Positions 21,057 through 30,108 of a stretch of 64,000 bases of DNA are shown here, in pieces. The DNA lies in the NCBI GenBank assembly GCA_927407015.1, contig CAKMJT010000029.1:1-64000 (forward strand), in the 5' to 3' direction. This DNA comes from an uncultured Proteiniphilum sp. (GTDB taxonomy: Bacteria > Bacteroidota > Bacteroidia > Bacteroidales > Dysgonomonadaceae). The notes beneath the pieces were generated by a model that searched no databases, had not been told where the DNA came from, and was given only the letters and a program-made list of their open reading frames with translations. Every line of letters starts with the position of its first letter. Position 1 is the first letter of the stretch. The position numbers and the translations under genes were made by a program.

Positions 21057-22505
21057 ATGAATGAAATTAAATTTTATAACGGGGAGAATATCCCGTTGGA
21101 ACTACACAAAGTACGGGTTGTACAGAAATTATTTTTAGTACCTATTGAAAGACGGTTAGCGGCGTTACAGGAGGGTGGATTCAACACCTTCAGGCTAAGC
21201 ACGAAAGATGTTTTTCTGGACATGCTTACCGATAGCGGCACCAATGCCATGAGTGACAACCAGATGGCCGCCATGATGCAGGCTGACGATGCCTATGCGG
21301 GTTCACAAAGTTTTTTCCGTCTGCAGAAGGCAGTAGAGGATGTCCTGGGTAAAAAGTATTACCTGCCGGTACACCAGGGACGAGCAGCTGAGAATATCTT
21401 ATCGAATGCCTATGTGCGGAAAGGCAATCTCGTACCCATGAATTATCATTTTACCACCGCCATGGCGCACATCACCCAGTACGGTGGAAATATAGCAGAA
21501 TTACTATACGACGAAGCTTATGTAATCAATTCCTCCCACCCCTTCAAGGGAAACATGAACATTGAAAAACTGGAGGAGATTATCAAGATACACGGAGCTA
21601 AAAATATTCCGTTCATTCGCATGGAAGCCTCAACCAATCTTATCGGAGGTCAGCCGTTTTCGGTACAAAACCTGAGGGATGTAAGGATTATTGCCGATAA
21701 ATACAACCTCCGGCTTGTGCTCGATGCAAGCCTGCTGGGCGAAAACGCTTATCTGGTTATCCAGCGTGAAGAAGAGTTCAAAAACAGCAGCATGGGTGAA
21801 GTGATCCAGATCATGACGGGTCTGGCCGATATTGTTTACTTCTCTGCCCGCAAGTTGAGCTCTTCGCGCGGTGGCGGCATCTGTACAAATAATTTCGAAA
21901 TATACCGTGAACTCGAAGCGCTGGTTCCTCTGTTTGAAGGGTTTCTCACTTACGGCGGCATCTCGGTACGTGAAATTGAAGCAATGGCGGTAGGGTTATA
22001 TGAAACACTCGATGAAACAATGATCAGTCAGAGTCCCAATTTCATCGCCTATCTGGTGAACTCACTCGATGCCCATGGCGTTCCCATGGTAAAACCGGCC
22101 GGAGTGCTGGGTGCACACGTCGATGCGATGCAGGTATGTGCCCATATTCCGCAGAAAGAATACCCTGCCGGATCCCTGGCAGCTGCTCTCTATCTGATTT
22201 CCGGCATTCGTGGCATGGAGCGCGGTTCCATCTCGAATCAACGGGACGAGTATGGCAACGAGACGTATGCCGATATGGAACTGGTACGATTGGCAGTACC
22301 CCGCCGCGTATTCACCCTCTCCCAAATTAAATATGTGGAGGATCGCATGACCTGGCTTTACGAAAACCGGGAATTGATTGGTGGTCTTCGCTTTGTCTAT
22401 GAGCCACCGGTGCTCCGCTTCTTCATGGGAGGCCTGGAACCGGTTAGCGACTGGCCACTGAAACTAATTGCGAAGTTCAAGGAAGACTTCGGCGATAGTT
22501 TATAA
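21057..22505 (+). CDS. Tyrosine phenol-lyase/tryptophanase family PLP enzyme (divergent, TPL-like)
   Basis: LTDSGTNAMSDNQMAAMM, DDAYAGSQSFF, PVHQGRAAEN, GGQPFS, MERG; PLP lysine candidate in FSARK. Confidence 0.88.
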   Translation: MNEIKFYNGENIPLELHKVRVVQKLFLVPIERRLAALQEGGFNTFRLSTKDVFLDMLTDSGTNAMSDNQMAAMMQADDAYAGSQSFFRLQKAVEDVLGKKYYLPVHQGRAAENILSNAYVRKGNLVPMNYHFTTAMAHITQYGGNIAELLYDEAYVINSSHPFKGNMNIEKLEEIIKIHGAKNIPFIRMEASTNLIGGQPFSVQNLRDVRIIADKYNLRLVLDASLLGENAYLVIQREEEFKNSSMGEVIQIMTGLADIVYFSARKLSSSRGGGICTNNFEIYRELEALVPLFEGFLTYGGISVREIEAMAVGLYETLDETMISQSPNFIAYLVNSLDAHGVPMVKPAGVLGAHVDAMQVCAHIPQKEYPAGSLAAALYLISGIRGMERGSISNQRDEYGNETYADMELVRLAVPRRVFTLSQIKYVEDRMTWLYENRELIGGLRFVYEPPVLRFFMGGLEPVSDWPLKLIAKFKEDFGDSL

Positions 22506-22516
22506 AATGTATCCTG

Positions 22517-22550
22517 AAAAGAGAAAGAGGTACCTCTTTCTCTTTTTTAT
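22517..22550. terminator. Intrinsic, probably bidirectional terminator
   Basis: Perfect 30-bp inverted repeat AAAAGAGAAAGAGGTACCTCTTTCTCTTTT followed by T run, between convergent genes. Confidence 0.9.
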
Positions 22551-22551
22551 T

Positions 22552-23598
22552 TCATTTTCTTCGTTTGCCCCTCATATATTGTCCGGGCCATTCAACATCA
22601 GTTTCATTCAATACAAAATAGGGATTGCGCAATAATTCGCGACCAAGAAATACCATGTCTGCCTGTTTATTCTCCAGAATAGTTTCAATCTCTTCTTTGG
22701 TAGTGATTAAACCCACGGCAGATGTCAGAATGCCTGTTTTGCGGATGGCTTCCGCGAAAGAAACCTGATATAGAGGCTTTAGAACGATATTTTGCGTGAT
22801 AATATTACCCCCTGTGGAACAGTCGATAAGATCTACTCCCATACTTTTTAAGATGGCGGAAAGCTTTACAGCCTCTGCAACATCCCAGCCACCTTCAGCC
22901 CATTCTGTGATGGAAAGGCGTACAAATAAGGGCAAATTTTCAGGCCATACTGTTTTGACAGATTCTACTATTTGTAATAAAAAGCGAATACGATTTTCAA
23001 AACTACCGCCATATTCGTCGGTACGATGATTACTCAATGGCGATAGGAATTGGTGTATCAAATAGCCATGGGCCCCATGTATTTCTATTACCTGAAATCC
23101 GGCTTCCAATGCCCGCTGTGCAGCATCTTTAAATTTCACGGTCAGCATTTGGATTTCCGATACCGTCAGTTGTTTGGGAGGAATTTCATCCGGTGAGAAA
23201 GGAATGGGAGAAGGTGCCATGGTTTGCCAACCACCGTTTTCAATAGTTAACTGTTTACCACCGGGATAATCAGTTGAGGCCTTGCGTCCGGCGTGTGCGA
23301 GTTGAATAGCTGGAACAGCATCTTGAGAACGTATAAAATCTGTAATTTTTTTTAGGGGAGCAATCTGTTCATCTTTCCATAGTCCCATGTCGTAAGGTGA
23401 TATTCTTCCTTCCGGTACAACAGCTGTAGCTTCCTGAATGATGAGTCCCGCACCGCCTACCGCACGTGTACCATAATGAACAAGATGCCATTCGGTGGCA
23501 AAACCATTCACTGAGGAATACATACACATAGGGGACATTCCGATACGGTTTTTGATAGTTAAGGACTTTATCGATAGCGGTTCGTTTATTATATTCAT
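22552..23598 (-). CDS. Old yellow enzyme family NADH:flavin oxidoreductase (NamA/YqjM-like)
   Basis: IKNRIGMSPMCMYSS, EIHGAHGYLIHQFLSPLSNHRTDEYGGSFENRIRF. Confidence 0.92.
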   Translation of the reverse strand: MNIINEPLSIKSLTIKNRIGMSPMCMYSSVNGFATEWHLVHYGTRAVGGAGLIIQEATAVVPEGRISPYDMGLWKDEQIAPLKKITDFIRSQDAVPAIQLAHAGRKASTDYPGGKQLTIENGGWQTMAPSPIPFSPDEIPPKQLTVSEIQMLTVKFKDAAQRALEAGFQVIEIHGAHGYLIHQFLSPLSNHRTDEYGGSFENRIRFLLQIVESVKTVWPENLPLFVRLSITEWAEGGWDVAEAVKLSAILKSMGVDLIDCSTGGNIITQNIVLKPLYQVSFAEAIRKTGILTSAVGLITTKEEIETILENKQADMVFLGRELLRNPYFVLNETDVEWPGQYMRGKRRK

Positions 23599-23710
23599 AA
23601 ATTATAAAAAAAATTATATTGCATTCTGACAAACTTACATAAAAAATTCTTTTCAAGTGAGGATTTTATAACCTTTTACAAAGGTATGTTGTAAAACACA
23701 TAAAAACATT

Positions 23711-23779
23711 TTTTTATGTAATATTAACCGGATATCTTTGCCATCGTAATCAGCACAGAACAGAACAGAACAGTACACC
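23711..23779 (+). repeat. Copy A of a 69-bp promoter/leader repeat
   Basis: 66/69 identical by eye to 33245-33313; contains TATCTTTG (-7-like) and tandem AGAAC units. Confidence 0.85.
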
Positions 23780-23897
23780 ATGACGTGTCATGAGAAAAAC
23801 TTTTACATTATTCATTTTAGGGATTTTCCTTTGCACCGGGCATTTCCTCAGCAGGCAATCTGGAACGAAACGATAAGAATCAAAAACAACTTATCCT

Positions 23898-25502
23898 ATG
23901 AAAACTAATTTGCTCACTGCCGCTACATTATTCGGAGTAAGTTCCACAGCACTCCTGGGAGCTGGTCAGACCCAGGAAAAAAAAGGGGAGCAACGACCAA
24001 ACATCATCTTCATCATGAGCGATGATCACGCCTATCAGGCCATCAGCGCCTATGGTCACGGATTAAATCAGACACCCAACATCGACCGGCTGGCTACAGA
24101 GGGAGCCATGTTTACACGTTCTACCGTCACCAATTCAATCAGCGCTCCCAGTCGTGCTGTGCTGCTAACCGGTAAGCATAGTTTTATAAACGGGAAAGTG
24201 GATAACTTACAGCCGTTCAACTGGGATCAGCCCAATTTCCCGAAACTGATGCAGGCCAACGGATACCAAACGGCCATGATCGGCAAGATTCACCTCGACG
24301 GCATCCCCCAGGGTTTTGACTACTCTATGGTGCTGCCTGGACAGGGAGAGTACTACAACCCCGATTTTCTGATTGATGGGAAAAGAGTAAGAAAAGAGGG
24401 TTATTGTACCGAAATAATTACGGAAGAGACACTCGACTGGCTCAAAAACAAACGCGACCCGGAGAAACCGTTCTGTGTACTCTATCACCAAAAAGCGCCT
24501 CACCGCAACTGGCTGCCGGCACCCGAATATCTGACACTCTACGACGATATGACGTTTGAACCGCCGGCAACCTTCTTCGATAATTATGAAGGTCGCGGCA
24601 CCGCCGCCAAAGAACAGGAGATGCAAATTCACGGACATGCAAGATGGGGACGTGACTTTAAAATGATCGTCGACCCCAATGGTGACAGCACCGGCTTTTA
24701 CAATCAACTGAAGCGGTTTACGTCCCAACAGCGAGCGGACTGGCTGGCCGCGTATACGCCCAAAAACGAGGCATTTAAAGCCAATTATGCCAATATGACG
24801 GACAGAGAGATTGCTCTCTGGAAATACAACCGGTATATCAAAGATTATCTGCGTACGATCAAGTCGGTGGACGACGGCGTAGGTGAAATGCTGGATTATC
24901 TGGAAGAATCGGGACTGGCGGAAAATACCATCGTTGTCTACACCTCCGACCAGGGATTTTACCTCGGTGAACATGGCTGGTTCGACAAACGGTTCATGTA
25001 TGAAGAATCCTTCAGAACCCCTCTGTTAATCCGATATCCCAAAGAGATAAAGGCAGGTACCGTGATCGGTGAGCTGGTGCAGAATCTCGATTTTGCTCCT
25101 ACCCTGCTCGATTATGCGGGTATTTCAGCGCCGAAGGAGATGCAGGGAGAATCGTTTCGTAAACTGGTTGCAGGAAAAACCGATACATGGCGCGATGCGG
25201 TGTATTACACGTACTACGAATACCCGGCGGAGCATATGGTGAAACGGCATTACGGCGTTGCCACCGACCGGTACAAACTGATCCATTTCTATTACGACAT
25301 CGATGAATGGGAAATGTATGATCTGAAGACAGACCCGCATGAGTTGAAAAATATCTATAATGATCCGGCTTATACTGAGGTACAGGAGAAGCTTCACAAA
25401 AGACTGGAAGAACTTCGGAAACAATATGGCGACAGTGATGCATTGAACGACAGGTTTCTGAAGGAATTCCTCGACCATCAGGCAAAACGTACACAAAAAT
25501 GA
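23898..25502 (+). CDS. Sulfatase (Ser-type, S1-like)
   Basis: NIIFIMSDDHAYQAISAYG; SAPSRAVLLTGKH is the S-x-P-S-R formylglycine motif. Confidence 0.92.
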   Translation: MKTNLLTAATLFGVSSTALLGAGQTQEKKGEQRPNIIFIMSDDHAYQAISAYGHGLNQTPNIDRLATEGAMFTRSTVTNSISAPSRAVLLTGKHSFINGKVDNLQPFNWDQPNFPKLMQANGYQTAMIGKIHLDGIPQGFDYSMVLPGQGEYYNPDFLIDGKRVRKEGYCTEIITEETLDWLKNKRDPEKPFCVLYHQKAPHRNWLPAPEYLTLYDDMTFEPPATFFDNYEGRGTAAKEQEMQIHGHARWGRDFKMIVDPNGDSTGFYNQLKRFTSQQRADWLAAYTPKNEAFKANYANMTDREIALWKYNRYIKDYLRTIKSVDDGVGEMLDYLEESGLAENTIVVYTSDQGFYLGEHGWFDKRFMYEESFRTPLLIRYPKEIKAGTVIGELVQNLDFAPTLLDYAGISAPKEMQGESFRKLVAGKTDTWRDAVYYTYYEYPAEHMVKRHYGVATDRYKLIHFYYDIDEWEMYDLKTDPHELKNIYNDPAYTEVQEKLHKRLEELRKQYGDSDALNDRFLKEFLDHQAKRTQK

Positions 25503-25653
25503 CACTGTTTTGCCGGTTTTACGTGATAAGATGAGTCCACTCCGAAGGGCTTTCTGTCCGTTCGGGAAACCGGCCTGTTCAATTCCGCGATTTTACCAAT
25601 GATTCCTGGGTACGAAAGGAAGTATATTTATCCGGTAGAGAGACAGTATAATT

Positions 25654-27015
25654 ATGAGAAAAGTAGTATTGATTTTATATCTCAGTCTATTAGGTTCCTG
25701 TGTCATCGGGCAGGAAACCAATTCTTCACCGGTAAAATGGGGAAACGCTTTCTACCTTAATCTGTCTGTCGGTGAATCGACCGAATTTCTTGGGAAAAAC
25801 ATTCACCTTGTTTCCATGGAAAATAACTGGTGCCTGGTGGATGTCGACGGTGTAAGGGAAAATCTCATTGTCGCCCGACGGGCTTTGCCGGTTGTTGTGA
25901 ACGGAATCCGCATTTTTATAGCCGATAACAGAAATGTTGAAAAGCTAACTACGGACGAGACAAACCCTCATGTTCATGACGCACTCACAAAAGATGCTTT
26001 ACTATGTCTGTCCGATGCATCGAAGCCGCTCCTCGACAACGGGAAATTTACCTTCCCGGTCGATCGTTCCGATGGATTTGAATGGACCAAAGCCGAAAAC
26101 AGTCATACCTGGGCATACCTCAGACCAACCCGTTCGCATGAAGGAACAGATATTAACCTGAACCGTGCCAGAGGAAAAGAAATCGATGCAATTGTTTCCA
26201 TTGAAGACGGGATTGTTCATTGGAAAGCCGATGAAAATCCCAATGAATCTTGCTTGTTTATCGAAAGCCATTCATCACCAGGAGTTTACTATATTTACCA
26301 GCATCTCAACAGGAAAACGGTATCGCTTAAAGAAGGAGACCGTGTAAAGAAAGGTCAATTTCTTGCCTATATCTGGGGCGACTGGAAATGGGGACATCTC
26401 CATTTTGCTGTAAAAGGTCAGGAAGGAGTATCGGACTACAAAAACCGATATAGCACACTGATCAACTGTTTTCCGCAATTGTATGAATTGTGGCATGGTG
26501 ATTTGAAATCACACACACCGGTTCGCACTACCGGGCATTACCATTTTGCCAAACATTACTGGCTTTACGGTAATGAACAAGCGTTGAACGGCTACGACGA
26601 AATACTCGGTTACGGATGGAATCTCGGAAGATGGTGTACGGCCTATACCGTAGAAACATCGGTGACCAATGAAGGAAATAGCCCGGATCAAAGCGCTGTT
26701 TTGCGTAAAACCATCCACAAAAATACGGGAATGCCTGCCAGCAATCCCAATAATTTTTATGATTTCGAGGTAAAGGTTTCCGACGGAGAATACCGTGTAA
26801 ACGTGAAGGCAGGGAACATGTACGCTCCCACCTGGCAAAGAATCGAAATAGAAAATATCGATTCAGGAACCTACGAACTCAAAGCCGGAGAGTTAAAGTG
26901 GACCGGTGAAAAACGTGTTAAGATATCGGATGGAAAGTTGACCATCCGCATATATTTAAAAGATGATGTCACCGAGGCGGGCATTTTTGAGATCTATTTT
27001 ACAATAGCAGGATAA
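25654..27015 (+). CDS. M23-family peptidase-like protein with C-terminal beta-sandwich-like domain
   Basis: HEGTD (HxxxD), YQHL and HLH motifs of LytM/M23; C-terminal YDFEVKVSDGEYRVNVKAG resembles carbohydrate-associated domains. Confidence 0.75.
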   Translation: MRKVVLILYLSLLGSCVIGQETNSSPVKWGNAFYLNLSVGESTEFLGKNIHLVSMENNWCLVDVDGVRENLIVARRALPVVVNGIRIFIADNRNVEKLTTDETNPHVHDALTKDALLCLSDASKPLLDNGKFTFPVDRSDGFEWTKAENSHTWAYLRPTRSHEGTDINLNRARGKEIDAIVSIEDGIVHWKADENPNESCLFIESHSSPGVYYIYQHLNRKTVSLKEGDRVKKGQFLAYIWGDWKWGHLHFAVKGQEGVSDYKNRYSTLINCFPQLYELWHGDLKSHTPVRTTGHYHFAKHYWLYGNEQALNGYDEILGYGWNLGRWCTAYTVETSVTNEGNSPDQSAVLRKTIHKNTGMPASNPNNFYDFEVKVSDGEYRVNVKAGNMYAPTWQRIEIENIDSGTYELKAGELKWTGEKRVKISDGKLTIRIYLKDDVTEAGIFEIYFTIAG

Positions 27016-27172
27016 ATATAAAATTTTGCGTAAAGCAGGTTACCAAATAGCTGTTTTCGGTAGATGGCACTTAAAATTTGAAGTTAAATGATAAATCAAG
27101 TTTTCATAAATAACCTTGTGAAACCTGACCGATAATAATTGAAAAATCATCAAAACTAAAAAAATACCTAAG

Positions 27173-28636
27173 ATGAGAATTATCAAATTAATAGCATTAT
27201 GTCTTTTCCCGGTATGCCTTAATGCCCAAACCGATAACTATACAACAATCCGCGCCGAAGTACGGTTCAATCATATTTTAAGGCCTTGGGACGGATTTGG
27301 TTTCAACTACGTAGAGGAAGCCCAATCACGAAACCTCGATACATTTAGACAGGAATACGGAGGATTTAGTTTGCTGAATGACAAAAGTAAAGGCGAAATA
27401 CTGAACATGGTTTTCGGGGATGATGGTTTAAAACCCGGCATTGTAAAAATGTTTCTCGACCCCTGGCACCAAAAAGAACAAGGTGGCGACTACAACCATA
27501 CTTATTCTGCAGCGAATATGCTCGAATTTGTACGGAAAGGATATAAAATCATAAAGGAAAGCGGCCGTGATCTCCAGATAATTACTACCCTTTACGGACC
27601 ACCTGCATATGTAACAAAACAAAAAGTGCTTCGCGGGCGAAACCTCGATACGAAATATAAAAACGACCTTGCCAATTATTATATCGACTGGGCAAGGTTT
27701 TTAATCGAAGAGGAAGGTCTTCCATTAAAATACATCTCCCTGCATAACGAAGGGGACGATTGGCAAAGATGGCCATCAGACGGTGGTGACAATGAGAAAT
27801 GGCACTCTCACGACTACAATATGCACTGGCCGCCGGAACAGGTTGTCGATTTTTTAAAATTGTTGCCGGATAAACTTCAAGCAGCAGGTTTAAAAAATGT
27901 AGGCGTTACCCCCGGTGAGACCTATGGTTGGGACCGTTTTGTGGATTACGGTTATGCCAGTGCAATTTGTTCTGACAAAGAGGCATTAGATAAGATGGCG
28001 ATAATTACTTCCCATGGTTTTCATAATTGCGGATGGCTCAGGTGGAATCCCTACCACACAAGTGCAGGTATCGATATGATAAGGGAACTGCGTCCTGAAA
28101 TACATGCGTGGGTTCCATCGTCGAGTTGGAGTAGTATGGATACGGAATTTGTCCGTGAAATGTACGGGAATATTTATGATAGCAAAGTAAACGCCATTAT
28201 CCCGTGGGCGGGAATTCAGCGCCCCAACCTTTGGTTAAAGGGAGATCCGAATTCAGGTTCTGCATTTAATGTGTTTGATAATGGTACGTATAAGGTGCGG
28301 AAAGGATATTATTTCTACAAACAGGTTTCCCGTGCCGGTCAGCCCGGAATGGGTGTTGCAGAAACAATTGTTTTGGACGGGGAGGTAAAAATCATAGGGT
28401 TCGCATCGAATAAAACCGAAAATTCCGATGCTTTCATAGTGATTAACATGGGCGGGCAACCCAAAAATTTAAATATAAATGTTTCAGGAACATCTTCAGT
28501 TCTTTTCGAAGCTTTCCGCTCATTGGACAGCGAGAAGGAACTCTTTTCAGAAATTGGTCAGTTTAGCAAAAAAGAAGATGTTATAATGTATGAAGCGCCA
28601 GGGAAGTCTGTCACAACATTTTTTGGGGCAAGATGA
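27173..28636 (+). CDS. Secreted glycoside hydrolase-like protein (GH30-like, clan GH-A)
   Basis: Signal peptide; DGFGFNYVEEAQ; YISLHNEGDDWQRW acid/base-like motif; C-terminal beta domain. Confidence 0.6.
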   Translation: MRIIKLIALCLFPVCLNAQTDNYTTIRAEVRFNHILRPWDGFGFNYVEEAQSRNLDTFRQEYGGFSLLNDKSKGEILNMVFGDDGLKPGIVKMFLDPWHQKEQGGDYNHTYSAANMLEFVRKGYKIIKESGRDLQIITTLYGPPAYVTKQKVLRGRNLDTKYKNDLANYYIDWARFLIEEEGLPLKYISLHNEGDDWQRWPSDGGDNEKWHSHDYNMHWPPEQVVDFLKLLPDKLQAAGLKNVGVTPGETYGWDRFVDYGYASAICSDKEALDKMAIITSHGFHNCGWLRWNPYHTSAGIDMIRELRPEIHAWVPSSSWSSMDTEFVREMYGNIYDSKVNAIIPWAGIQRPNLWLKGDPNSGSAFNVFDNGTYKVRKGYYFYKQVSRAGQPGMGVAETIVLDGEVKIIGFASNKTENSDAFIVINMGGQPKNLNINVSGTSSVLFEAFRSLDSEKELFSEIGQFSKKEDVIMYEAPGKSVTTFFGAR

Positions 28637-28680
28637 AAATCTCGAGCTCCATAAGAAAACCGAAATAAAAACGTGTATAT

Positions 28681-30024
28681 ATGAAACTTACTAAACGAGT
28701 ATTGATTTTTTTAGTCATCTTTTCTTTTACCTGTATTAAAACCAATGCGGAAATTACACATAAAAAAGAATTGGAAGATATCAAGGACCAAGGGCTGTTT
28801 TGCAGTGTTCCGGGAGGCAAGATTTACCAGGTGACTCTCAGAGATGAGTCTTTTAAATTTGAACGTGCGGAATATTCCGTTTTTATCCCGGACGGGGTAA
28901 AAAAGATTAGAGGAGTTTTTGTTCATCAGCATGGTTGCACGATGGAAGGTCGTGGCGTTGCAACGGCCCATGATTTGCAATATCAGGCATTTGCAAAAAA
29001 ATGGCATTTGGCCGTAGTAGGACCAGACCTTTTCCCCAAGCCTGATTCAAACTGCCATGAATGGATACATCCTGTCGATGACGGTTCAGGTCCTGCTTTA
29101 ATGGCAGGCCTTAACACTGTTGCCAAACTTTCAGGACATAAAGAACTTTCAACTGCCCCATGGCTTTTATGGGGACATTCGGGAGGTGGGCACTGGGTTC
29201 TTGCCATGTTGAATGAATATCCCGAACGTATTATCGCAGTTGCAGGCTATTCGCCTGCCTTTGACCCGCAGTTCCCATATTCTTATGCAGCGGCAAAAGT
29301 ACCTGTGTTGATTCGTCATGCAGGTGCAGGCGATTTCAACAAACCTGGTATTGATTGCTGGGGGACTGCCCTACATACATTTTCGAAATTGCGTGGTATG
29401 GGGGGGATGGTAAGCTTGGCCTACAATGCCCGACAGAACCATAATTTTACCTATTTGAGGGAAATGATAATACCTTTCTATGAGTCGGTACTAGAACAGC
29501 GTCTTCCATCAGATGGTTCAAATCGTCTGAAAGATATGGATCAGACAAAAGCATGGCTTTGCGACACCATCACCAAAGGCGTACCGCAAATTTATAAAGC
29601 AGTATTGTTTTCGGGAGACCCGCAAACCATGTCGTGGTTGCCGGATTCGGTCTGTGCTGTGAAATTCAGTGAATATATCAGCACAGGCAGGGTAAAGGAT
29701 GTTACGCCTCCCCTTTCCCCAAACAACGTGAAACTTAAAAAGAAGGACAGTGCTTTAACAATTAACTGGACTGCAGAGGCTGACATTGAATCAGGTATCC
29801 GGTGTTTTAACTTTTACAGGAACGGGGAATTATTCATGCAATACCCGCCGTTTGGGGATTTTCAATCGTTCAGCACTAATGGCGACGATGCTGTTCCGGT
29901 TGTTCCCCCTCCTATGTCGGTAACGTTGGTCTGGAATGATATTAGCGCAAAAGACACAATATCGCTTACAACTGTCAACAGGTTTGGGTTGGAATCTGCA
30001 AAAGCCCAAATAAAGTTTAAATGA
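28681..30024 (+). CDS. Secreted alpha/beta hydrolase (putative esterase)
   Basis: HQHGC oxyanion-like region; LLWGHSGGGHW nucleophile elbow; NHNF late histidine. Confidence 0.7.
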   Translation: MKLTKRVLIFLVIFSFTCIKTNAEITHKKELEDIKDQGLFCSVPGGKIYQVTLRDESFKFERAEYSVFIPDGVKKIRGVFVHQHGCTMEGRGVATAHDLQYQAFAKKWHLAVVGPDLFPKPDSNCHEWIHPVDDGSGPALMAGLNTVAKLSGHKELSTAPWLLWGHSGGGHWVLAMLNEYPERIIAVAGYSPAFDPQFPYSYAAAKVPVLIRHAGAGDFNKPGIDCWGTALHTFSKLRGMGGMVSLAYNARQNHNFTYLREMIIPFYESVLEQRLPSDGSNRLKDMDQTKAWLCDTITKGVPQIYKAVLFSGDPQTMSWLPDSVCAVKFSEYISTGRVKDVTPPLSPNNVKLKKKDSALTINWTAEADIESGIRCFNFYRNGELFMQYPPFGDFQSFSTNGDDAVPVVPPPMSVTLVWNDISAKDTISLTTVNRFGLESAKAQIKFK

Positions 30025-30108
30025 AATTCAACAAATTATTGTGAGGATAACGGCACCCCTAATGCACCTGTGCCTTTATATTTGAATTCTCATTAAAATA
30101 ATCAGGTT

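Noticed and set aside
23750-23775. AGAAC tandem repeat as a phase-variable repeat
   Set aside because: Both copies of the leader have the same overall length, and copy A carries a point-mutated unit rather than a unit-number change, so slippage is not indicated from this sequence alone.
24207-24974. 255-aa minus-strand ORF inside the first sulfatase
   Set aside because: Antisense shadow of a clear sulfatase CDS with no recognisable protein features.
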